In this document: in pieces, positions 10,906-20,581 of the stretch
Layout: every line of letters starts with the position of its first letter
Numbering within the stretch: position 1 is the stretch's first letter
Source: Celoporthe dispersa
Taxonomy: Eukaryota; Ascomycota; Sordariomycetes; Diaporthales; Cryphonectriaceae
Direction of reading: 5' to 3'
DNA length: 64,000 bases
Assembly: GCA_016584495.1 (NCBI GenBank)
Contig: WAID01000003.1
Span: forward strand, 2,852,001 to 2,916,000
Position numbers and translations under genes: made by a program
The notes under the pieces: model-generated
What the model was told of the DNA's origin: nothing
Database searches by the model: none
The model's input: the letters and a program-made list of their open reading frames with translations, nothing else

Positions 10906-12237
10906 CTACTTCCAGAATATTGTACCCTCCATCAGCCTCCTGGCCGTTCTGTACACGGCTGCGCTCTCCAGCCTCCCGTCGGCATCGTACCTGGCATCAA
11001 CCTTGAGCAGGCCTGTGGGGTGGGACACCTCCAGACCGCCGGCCCTCGTCGCCCGGGCAAGACACTGCCGGACAACCGACCCAGGTATGTCTGCAGCCGC
11101 GGCGAGCGACAGCGCCACGGTGACGGGCACGGCCTTGTGCGGCTGTCCCACAGACAGGGCGCGCACGCAGATGTCCCCCTGCCCGTGGTGGTGCCCTCCC
11201 TCCCCGGGGCCCGCCTCGCCATCATCCCGCCGGGGTCGAGGCGCCCACACCATGGCAATCTTGGGGACGCTCTCGGGCACGTCGGCCGGCTGCCCCGCCA
11301 GGCCCATCCGGACCCCCGCGGCCCGCCTGATGCTGTCCAGACGGCCCATCAGCCTGCTGTCTGCCTCGAGGTCCTGTGGCGTGAGGCTCCTCATGTCGTC
11401 CTCCTCGGGCATCCCCTGTCGTCCGACGACCTCCTCGGCGCCGACAAACACGCAGGGGTTCCCGGCATCGATACACGTCGCCGCCCAGCCCTCCAGCGTG
11501 TCTGTTGCGCTGCCGGTCGGCAGCAGGCTTCCCGTCCTCGACCCGGCAGGGTCCAGAAAGTCCAGCCGCACCGGTGCTGCGGTCCCGGCCACCCCGTCGA
11601 CCGCAAAGTCTCCAGACGCCGCGGCCTCGCCGTCGCCCGCGAGGGGAAACGTCGAGCGGATGATCTTGCCCGTGTTGGTGTTGTGAATGTTCACCACCAC
11701 ACACATGTTGTCGTCGGTGAGGTGGCTTCCCGGCCGCGGCGTGACCAGCCCGCTGTCCACGGCAAACGGCCCGATCGCAGCGCTCATGTTGCCGCAGTTG
11801 GAGCTGTAATCGACACCGGCGTCCCGCACGCCCACCGCGGCAAAGGTGTAGTCCACATCCGCCTTGTCGCCGACCGTAGACGGGCCGACGACGCAGACCT
11901 TGGACAGGCTCGAGATCCCACCGCCCATGCCGTCGAGCTGGCGGCCGTAGTCGGGGTCAGGGCTGCCGATCACGCCGCGGAAGATGGCGGGCCACTGTTC
12001 CTTGTCTGCGGGGAGGTCTTGGGTCTTGAAGATGACGGCGCGGGAGGTGCCGCCGCGGTAGTAGGCTGCTGGGAGGCGGTTCTGTCTCATCGTGCGGCTG
12101 CTCCTGAGCGTGGCGGCGGCGGTCGGTGGTGACGAGGAACATGAGGAGGAGATGGACGGCTGCTCTGCTGAGGCGCGGGTGACTGCCGCGGCGAGACGGC
12201 GCAATGGACCTAACGGGCGCACGAGTGCCGCTGACAT
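10906..12237 (-). CDS. PrpF-family isomerase (2-methylaconitate / oxalomesaconate isomerase-like)
   Basis: Intact single exon of 443 residues. From residue 50 it follows the PrpF fold: an N-terminal YYRGGTSRAVIF, then DGMGGGISSLSKVCVV and DYSSNCGNMSAAIGPFAVD. The cysteine in SNCGNMSA lies in the conserved active-site loop of the diaminopimelate-epimerase-like superfamily. Family members interconvert cis/trans or positional isomers of unsaturated tricarboxylates, for example methylaconitate in propionate metabolism or 4-oxalomesaconate in aromatic breakdown; the exact substrate cannot be told here. Residues 1-49 are rich in Arg, Ala and Ser and lack acidic residues until position 24, which suggests a mitochondrial targeting peptide. 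If translation instead began at residue 50 (MRQNRLPAAYY) the protein would lack it. A 370-codon open frame on the other strand is an antisense shadow. Confidence 0.88.
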   Translation of the reverse strand: MSAALVRPLGPLRRLAAAVTRASAEQPSISSSCSSSPPTAAATLRSSRTMRQNRLPAAYYRGGTSRAVIFKTQDLPADKEQWPAIFRGVIGSPDPDYGRQLDGMGGGISSLSKVCVVGPSTVGDKADVDYTFAAVGVRDAGVDYSSNCGNMSAAIGPFAVDSGLVTPRPGSHLTDDNMCVVVNIHNTNTGKIIRSTFPLAGDGEAAASGDFAVDGVAGTAAPVRLDFLDPAGSRTGSLLPTGSATDTLEGWAATCIDAGNPCVFVGAEEVVGRQGMPEEDDMRSLTPQDLEADSRLMGRLDSIRRAAGVRMGLAGQPADVPESVPKIAMVWAPRPRRDDGEAGPGEGGHHHGQGDICVRALSVGQPHKAVPVTVALSLAAAADIPGSVVRQCLARATRAGGLEVSHPTGLLKVDARYDADGRLESAAVYRTARRLMEGTIFWK

Positions 12238-13342
12238 TGAATGTTAGGCGAGGAGAGGTGCGGTGGCGATGTTGGTCAGCATCTGATGTGAATGTGTTGT
12301 TGTTGTGGTGTGGTTTTGGAATTGTTGAGACCTCCAAGACGCTCAAGTATGTGTGGGTCTTGGGCTAGCGTTGAAGCCACCCCCCCCCTCTCCCCTTTTT
12401 CTGAGCCTTCAGGAATGATGTACACATTGTCATTTTTTTTTTAAAAAAAGGCAGTTCTACAGCGCTGAATGCCTGCGTGATGAATGTATGAGCTGAGATC
12501 TCAGTGTTGGGTGGTCATGTTGCGAAATAAATATGCATGTGCTGTTGGAACCATCCGCTCTGCGGGCCCTCGCTGTGAAACGAGGCGTGGAAATAGCATC
12601 ATTTGCGAGGAGAAGCAGTGCGTCTAAAGACTCAATGGCGTTGATGCATAGGATCACAATACTGCCGTCTAGATGTATAGGTCAAGACAAGAGAGCTCAG
12701 GCGCCATCTCATCTGCAAGCTGCGTTCTGGGGAGTTTCTGCATGAATATATATATGTATAAGAAAGAAAGAAAGAAGAGAAAAAGAACAACGAGAAAGGA
12801 CTCGGGGACAGTACGCTCATGCGTGGCGGAGTTCCTCTGATCTCAAGAGTATGCTGGTCACCAGAAGTTTTGACAACATTGTCCAGGTCTCTGGCCTTCA
12901 AGAGAGCATCGTAAATTACTTGAGCATCCAGTCTATGGTATTCCTGCCAATCAAAATCGGAGCATATTCAAAATCTATAAATATTGACTTTTAAAGGCTC
13001 AGCATGTAGAACATATAATCACAGTCAAAATCACAGGCAAGTTGCCTTCTCGATTAGACTGATCTGGAATCCAGTTATCTCTTCAGCCAGCAGCAGCTCG
13101 ACCAGAGTTTATCTATCAATACATTCAATGTTTAGACACAGCTCAAGTCAGGAACTAATCGTTATTATTGGTGCGTGTGCATCGTGTATAAGGATAGGGC
13201 TAGGAATCGGCCACCAGGATCGTTTCCTATCTCAAAAACAAGATGGGTATATAAAACGGCGAATCAAGACATTAGCAGTCTTTTTTTCTTTTTTCTTTTC
13301 CACTGCTCCCTTGCAAAAAAACTCAGAAACAACTCGGTCAAA
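12238..13342. other. Intergenic between PrpF-like and rhodopsin-domain genes
   Basis: The left 250 bases are the promoter of the minus-strand PrpF-like gene. The rest (12400-13300) is AT-rich, with short homopolymers (T9/A7 near 12433-12448) and an (AGAA)n patch near 12762-12782. It holds the 3' end of the rhodopsin-domain gene and no frame I can support. Confidence 0.6.
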
Positions 13343-15150
13343 TCAATGCAGCAGAATCTCTTTGCTGTCCCTCCGCAAGAAAGCAGCCCGCTGGGGGCTC
13401 TGCGGCGGCACGGGGCTCCTCGTCCCGTCAAAAGGCAGGTCATCCCCCGTCGGGCTGCTCTCGCTACCCTCATCCGTCCCTGCCCGGCCCAGCGTCCGCA
13501 TCATAACCACCTCGCCCGTCTTCAAGCCGGCGCTGCTCCTGCGGCCCGCACCGTCCATCCAGGGCGTATACGCCATCGCCGCCGCGCTCTCGGACCGCAC
13601 GCCCTCGTGTGAGCGGTGGTTCCGGCCGGCGTGGGCGCCACCGTGCCCGCCACCGCCCTCGTTGCCCTGGTCGTCGATCTGGGTGAAGTGCTGCTCGGTG
13701 ACCTTGACCTCGATCTCGTGCGTGATCATGATGCGGTCGATGTTGCGGCGCAGGTAGGGCCAGAACACGGGGAGGGAGGCCATGACGGTTGCGATGTCGA
13801 CCTCGAGGATGGAGAGCACGATCACCGTGGGGCCGTACCAGGTCGGGTCGAACGTCGGGTAGGTTGCTGCCTTGTGCTCTACTATGGAGGCGAAGCGTAC
13901 GATGGAGCATACGACGGATCTGGACAGGGAACACGGGGTGTCAGCGCTGACAGCCTGGGCAACAACGTGACAGGTCGTACACTTACATGACTCCCAGGCC
14001 ATACAAGAGCATCATGGCGATGCGGGACTGCCTCTGCCTCCCCGCCGTGGCCCACATCGACCTGGAGAACAGCGGCAGGGCGAAGATGGCGATATCAATG
14101 GTCATGTTGCAGGCGCCATGAACCATAAACGTCGTGATGAACGTGGTCTTGTCATCCGTGCCGTACCCGTAGCGCGTAGCCGAGACGGTGAAGTCCCAGT
14201 CTGCATAGACGGGAACGCACGGCACCCACGCCAGGACCGAGTAGATGGTGCCCCAGATGGCGGTGATGGCAATCAGCACGATGACCACCGTCCTCAGGAC
14301 CTTGGGTCTCCTGCTGTCCGACTCGGGGTGGTCGGCCAGGAGCCGCAGGTACTGGAACAGAAGGGAGATCTTGATGGCTGCCATGGACATGTTGTAGCAG
14401 GCATTGCACCACCAGAACATCTTGATGAACTCCTCCATACCGTCGATACCCAACAGGATAAAATGACGGCCCAGACCAGCGTTGACCACTTTTTTTACAC
14501 GCGAGCAAGGAGATAGTCAGCCAACAGATCTCATCGACACCAACAACAACATCCCAAGGGTTTTAACGTACAAAACAGCGAGCCCACGTTGGTGACCCAT
14601 GTTAACAACTAGATGAATTTTTAAGACACGCATGTGTGAGCAGGTCGATATATCCCTCCCAGATCAATGAGTGCTTTCTCATGAGCGGATGATTTCATAC
14701 CACAATCAATATTATGAAATAATCGTCCCATCCTGGACATCTCGTAACAAAAAATCGAACATATAACCGTAGCGTGGCGGAGATCGTCGAGATGGTCTTT
14801 TTTTGTTGTAGTAATGATGCAAAGTCAGCGCACTTGTGTGTGTGTGTGTATCCAGGGTGTAGCAGCCTCACGTCCAGGAGGAGCCTCGTTACTCACCAAC
14901 AATGTAATCACAAAGCCGTAGACGGCGGCCTTCCTGTTGAAGAAGGGGGCCGGCTCGTCGAGGTTGTCGTACAACCCTATTGATGAGAAGAGAGACATGG
15001 GAGAGTCTCGGCCTCGAGGGAGGTTTCGGTAGGTAAAAGGTCGTCGGTCGCCAGGCTGGGAATATAGAAACAACCTCTTCTATTTTCTTTCTTTCTTTCC
15101 TTTTTTGTCGCACACTTTTCTCTCTATTACTCACTCTGGTATCGGCCCAT
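13343..15150 (-). CDS. Rhodopsin-domain integral membrane protein (SAT4/PTH11-like family)
   Basis: I reconstruct six exons on the minus strand, all joining in phase: 15150-15135, 14976-14897, 14796-14701, 14608-14572, 14488-13987 and 13919-13343 (435 residues). The first exon is 16 bases and the fourth is 37 bases. The protein starts MGRYQRLYDNLDEPAPFFNR, the usual N-terminus of this subfamily, followed by TM1 (AAVYGFVITLL), the hallmark PGWDDYFIILIV, VNAGLGRHF, KISLLFQYLRLL with its paired cysteines around TM3, and helices through LEVDIATVMASLPVF; about seven in all. The C-terminal 120 residues are a Gly/His/Ser-rich cytosolic tail. Splice sites are canonical (GTGAGT, GTATGA, GTACGT, GTAAGT donors). 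Fungal members include PTH11-like receptors; the ligand and role here are unknown. The introns are clearly more AT-rich than the exons. No frame errors are needed. Confidence 0.85.
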
Positions 15151-18100
15151 GATAGCCTGACATCTGGGATAAGTGCGAGAGCCTCGCCATACCACTCGCC
15201 AGAGGGGGGCAAGCAGAAAAGCAATAGCAAGAAAAAGGGACACTGGCAATAATAAGAGCGCCCGTCTTACGGTTCCTTCGCTGGAGCTTCCCACGTGCCA
15301 GTGCAGCTCCACGCCCGCAGGCGATGCAACCACACCTGCCTTAGCACCTTGGGTTTGTAGCTGCAGATCTGTGGCGTACCAGGGCTCAGAGAGTTGTAGA
15401 GTAGCAGCACGAATCTGATCCCCCCTGAAAAGTTCGCCATGGGAATTCTGGGTGTGGGTCCGCGGTCCCCAGTCGAACCAGACAAATCGTAAGCTCAAGA
15501 GCTCAACGGTTTCGACGGGACTTTTCCCTCCCCTCCTAGGCCTCGTGCATCTCTTGATGCTACCTAGTGAATGCCGTCGAGAGATCCTGCAAGGGATCAT
15601 GAGTCTGAGCCACTTGAGTGGTCTGTCCAACATACCCTTCCTTCTCTTTCCCTCGCGCCTCCGATGCGGTGCCTCTGCTGAGTTGCGCCTGTCCTACCCT
15701 CGGTCCTCCCCTACTATACAGTACTACCACAGCTGTATGTACTACATATGTCCCACAGTAGTCTTTGAGGATCCACCCACAGCGGAGCATGTCATGATAC
15801 TTTGCATATGTGTGCCGTCTGCGGGAAGAGACAGATCGAGGCCTCGACAATCGTCATCTCAGCAGAGATCCACCTGGCCCCGCGGGCCGCTCCTGTTCCT
15901 ATCTCACTGAAGCGAACCGGTCACACTGAGAAGCAAGTGCCAACACCCGACGCCTGCAGGCAACCAGAGATCTTTGCCAGATCCCGACATCCGTGACGTC
16001 CCAGCAGAGGACGTGCGCATGTACATCCTCGCCTTCCTAGCTAACTGTATTCTTATCTATTCCCCACACTCACAGGCAGATACTCTCTTGTGGAAGCGTC
16101 CGACCTTTCCAGCCCAGAGCTCACACAATCTCAACATGACATAAGAAGTTAAAAAAAAAAAAAAGTCGGGCGATGCACTCTATTAAGCCCTCTCGCTTAC
16201 AACGGGGCGTGGAGCACCAACTTCATAAAGGGGTCTTCTGGATTTCGGAGGATTTTTGACCAACGAACGTTTGCCCTCTCCACTGGATTTTGCCACTTGA
16301 GGACGAGCAGAGCAAACCGGCACATCCACTCACCCCAAGAGAACCACTAATAATCATTCTAGGGTGTTCAGGGGCCGGCTGGGCGTTTCTTGGAGAAAGG
16401 ATGGCGTTTTTTCTTTCTATCTTTCTTTAGTCTGAACAGTTCCAGGCTCCCCTTCTGCTTCGGCGCTCAATGCACTCTCTAAGCAAGACACACAAGTCAT
16501 TATATTTTAAGATGGAAATCTAGCAGACTACGGTAAGAAGAAATACTCCTGTATCACCTCAGACACACACTATTTGAATCCTGCGGCTCCTCCGCTCTGG
16601 CTGGCAGAATGACCCAAGAAGGGTATAGCAGGGAGTGGTTGAGGACTTTTATCATGACTCCCGACTGTGAGGAACCTTGCATCAACCCACTTTCTGTCCC
16701 TGTATATTTTTTTTTCTTGTTTTTAATTCTTTGCTTCTCTCCTCCTAAGGAAAGAAAAGAAAAAGAAAATACTTGGCTTCATTCCCCCCTCGGCTAAGGG
16801 AGCTCCCTCGTGTTCATTTCATAGCAGCCCTTTGATATAGTCAGACGCAATCCACAGCCCAGCCCGCCTAACTATTGGCTCAGAAGGTCGTCCCCAGGTG
16901 GTATCCAGCTCACGGGCCTCCCGAACAGCAGATCACCTTCTCTTCCAGAGCGGACCAGTCCTGCGCGGAGCCGGACCATCTCCTCCCGTACTGAAAGGGG
17001 GTATATCACGCCAGCTATACCGGTTAGCAGGTCGGTGTTCCTTTCCTCAGGGCTGGATGAGGTTTCCGGCCTGTCTGCTCGGCAGTTTCAGGGCAAGATT
17101 CGATCATGACCTCCTCGACAGCTCTCGTCCCTGAGATGTGCGCCGGTGTTGGCTGTCAAGAGTCTATATAAGCTCGGCAAAGGAGTCGGAGGGCGGGGAT
17201 CCTGATCCGCAAAGGATTTACATCTGACGTGATGTGTATTACCAGAACACACACCCTTTTAAGTACCTCGGCCACAGTTCCGAAGTGGGCCCCCCTCCTT
17301 TGTCGCCTGTCAGCACGAACCACTCCCTTGTATTGCACTTCTATGCTTTGATCCCATGCTGGGGATGCCTCTCGCTCGATCCGGAAACGACCACGGTTGT
17401 GAGGGGTGCCTTTTCGGTCGCTGCAGTCAGATGGATTCGGTCTAGCTGTTTAGATTCCCCCTCCCGGTGGAAGGGCCGGCTCCAGGCCTTGACGAACTCG
17501 CCATCTCGCATCGTGAAGGATTTGGCCGATGCCTCTGGTGGGGGGAAAGGGATCCTGAGAGGTGATTGGAACACTGGAACCGTTCCTGGGAGTGTGGCTG
17601 CATGCTCGGCCCCCAGCCCCAAGCCGCATCAGATAGATAAGTATGGAAGATGAGGGGGGGCAAGGGGAGGGGACACACATATATATCAATAGGATTCTTG
17701 TCGAGGAGGCTGTAAGCTACGGATTCGGTTATATGTCTCGAGAAAAAGAAGAAGAAAAAAGCCGCCACCACACCGGCCGCGTAATCACAGACGTACCCAA
17801 ATGTCCATGTGTACTGGCGTCGCCTGGGTGAGTTGATTGTATCGTCATTAATTTCCTATAGGTCTCGAGTGTTTGTCAAGCACCCGAGTATGCCGGCTCT
17901 CCATCCCACATGGCATATAAGGCGTTTGCAGCTACAAAGATACAAGGCCTTGCAGATGTGCTCCGAGGCCGTCATGCTGGAGAGAAGTGTCTCAATGCTG
18001 TAAAATCAATGCCCATAATTAGTAGTAACTACACTTCTGGTCTCCACCTTGAGATCCCCGGACTGCGAACTGGCGATGAGCAAGTATAGGAGAAGATCTT

Positions 18101-20581
18101 GGCCGTCTGTAAACGATTTTCTGCGTTTGATGACCTGCTAGGATACCAAAGGTGTCTCCCTGTAGGTTATCCAGAGGGTCAAAGAGCAGCTCGTTTATAT
18201 ATATGCAAACAGTGAATAACAGCCTGATCGGTTAGCCATCCTAGCGAGTTAGGCAAGAATATGGAGAGATCGTCATGCCCCTGACGATCGTGAGCAGGGT
18301 GCTTATCAACCACAAAGAACCGCTGGTCAATGCTCGAGATATGGCCAGAAGTCCAAGAGAGAACATGGCCATAACATCCTTGAGACTCACTCTGATAGCC
18401 CCCTGAGTCGTAGCTGTGCCTTGATCTCTCCTCCTCAAAAGAATTCAAACACATCGTCCTCTTCAGACAAGACTTGATCTAGTCTTCTGAACCAGCCCAT
18501 GTAATGAAAACCGGACCCCAGGCCTTGTCCAGCGTCTCAGCCATCTTCGTCTCGAGGGGTCCCCAGCGGTCTCGAAGCTCCTCAGCTTGTCCTCTGATCT
18601 GCGCATCGTCGGGCTGGGAGAAGACAGTCGTGAAACAACGCTAGGCCCGCTCATATGCTTCGTCTGAGCGTCAGAAATCTCTGTCCTGGACCCCGAAGCG
18701 GTGATGGGCTGAGCGCTTCTCCCATATGCAGTATTCAGCCCAGGTTATGCGCCTGCAGATAATTTTGTGAGGTCGTCATGAAATCCACGAGCTGGCAACT
18801 CCATCTGGCTATGTCTCTAGTGTGGCCGGATCAATAATAATCAGACTGGGACGCACCTGCAAGGCTGTCGTAAACTCAATAGCGTCAAAGCTTGGTGGGC
18901 GTGCCCATTTTCTTTCGTTTTTTTTTCTTTTTACTTATCATCGTGGATATGCTTCCAAATCTTGGGAAGAAAGACCATACTACAAGTCACTTGTCTCGCG
19001 CCAGCTGACTCTGTGATACATATTTCGGATAGCGAAAACGATCAGGCAATGAGAACACTGCCTACTAACACTCCATCTATACGTGTTATCGTTCCTACTT
19101 TCCTTTTTTTTCTTCTTTTCTTTTTTTTTGGGGGGGGAGGGAGGGGAGGGAGGGCTCAAAAGAACATCTCATCATCAATGTTCTCCGTCTTCGAAATCTA
19201 GACATTGCTTGTCTCCGTTTCGGTGTCGCTTGTCCTCCGTCACAGTGATAGGAGCTGTGAAGGAAGCATCCTGGAGCCCGAGGTTCACGCTGTCATGGGG
19301 AACGAAGTCGCTTGAAGGCGGACCACCGCTGCAAGTACTATGCCAGCAGCAAGGTTCTATATAATCCCACGAGGTCTGTGATTAGATATCCGAGAACGTT
19401 CACCCAAGCACTGTTGTGATGTGGGGGAGGGGGGAGGGGGAGGAGAAGGGCATCTCTTGGCCCCGATAGACAGAACACAGGATGGTCTGTAATCGAGCAA
19501 GCCTTGATGTTGATTATTCTGATTTCTCGACCTGTACAAAATATAACATGCTCTCTCTGTATTGCGATCCTCTATCATCATGCCAGCCGTATCTCTGCAA
19601 AACATGCACATGAGCGACTGGCTCATCCCCGGGGTCGTGTTCTGCATTCTTGCTTACTTCGTGGATACATAGATACCAACTGCACACCGCTGCTGTAGAG
19701 AAATTATAAACAATGTCAGTCAAGCACGGTGTACAACGTCTCTTCCTCCTCCCTCTTTTCTTCCTCCTTCCTTTTTCCCCCTCCCACTCTCTACGCGACG
19801 TCCCAGGTCCTTTCTAGGCGCAAGCAAGCGTCCATTCCTTCATGGTGATTATCGCCCGTACCACCGAAAACTGATCCTCTGGGCTGTAAGCTGTGGGCGG
19901 GAACATGGCTACCCCCTCTTCCTCCCTTTCTTTACGTGAGACCACAGGCATATCAGTATATTGAGCTGGCCCAAAACGGGGGTATCATTCCATATCTCAT
20001 GTCTGAGAACAAGGACACAAAAAAAAAAAAACCAAACAAAAAAAAACCAAAAAAAAAAAAACACAAAGTCTAGCGACAAATCCTAGAAGGAGACGAACAG
20101 AGAGAAGAGAGAACCCCTCGAGGATGACCAGGGCCAGCGGTGGGAGAGAGATGGGAAACAAGCATCTACTCTACTCCACACTCAGTCAAGTTCTTTTCCA
20201 CGGGTCGTCCTTGCTCCCATGCCACCGTGCCGTGCCGTAAGTGATCAATGCTACCGTATGATGTGTTGTGATGCACCAACCTCTCTCTCTCTCTCCCTCC
20301 TGGGTACCACCGACTGACACCCTCTTGGTCTTTCTTAAAGACTTTCTCGTGGGGCCTGTGATGTTCTTCTGTCTCCGCTGCGTCAAGCAGCGCCTTCTTG
20401 TGCCATGCAAATGCTACGCAACCTCTCTGTATCATGCTGCTTCCCGAGATTGAAACGAACACCTTACTACTCCTTTTGACCCGATTCCTAAGAAACTATA
20501 CAATGCTGCGACTTCCTCTTTCTTTTTCTCTCGACCGGCCTCTCTATTTCTTTTTTCTCCCCTGTTTTTCCGTTCATATAG
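15151..20581. other. Gene-poor interval of 5.4 kb
   Basis: No intact gene is visible. The stretch has many stops in all frames, short A/T and C/T runs, a G-rich run near 19130-19153, and A/CCA-rich low complexity at 20020-20065. Short coding-like fragments occur on the minus strand near 17340-17620 and 18180-18470, with the clearest between 18480 and 19345, which is listed as a pseudogene. The rightmost few hundred bases (20170-20580) are the 3' flank of the histidine kinase. The 300 bases next to 15150 should hold the promoter of the rhodopsin-domain gene. Confidence 0.55.
18480..19345 (-). pseudogene. Decayed protein gene, family not recognised
   Basis: Several minus-strand pieces read like normal protein but are separated by stops and frame changes. 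At about 19310-19180 the frame encodes SDFVPHDSVNLGLQDASF and ends in two stops. Near 18880 there is FDAIEFTTALQ followed by a good donor (GTGCGT). At 18755-18480 one frame reads TWAEYCIWEKRSAHHRFG, then a TGA, then RSDEAYERA, a TAG, and then FTTVFSQPDDAQIRGQAEEL through to AWGPVFITWAGSED and a final stop. The two internal stops sit where CGA or CAG/TGG would be expected from C-to-T or G-to-A change, as after RIP or simple decay. I do not recognise the family. The alternative is that these are chance open frames, but amino-acid composition argues against it. Confidence 0.4.

Noticed and set aside
11020..12132. 370-codon plus-strand frame antisense to the PrpF-like gene
   Set aside because: Antisense shadow; the minus-strand frame has clear family motifs.
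20010..20065. A-rich tract as a possible transposon tail (poly-A of a LINE-like element)
   Set aside because: No reverse-transcriptase or endonuclease coding sequence, target-site duplication or repeat partner is visible nearby.
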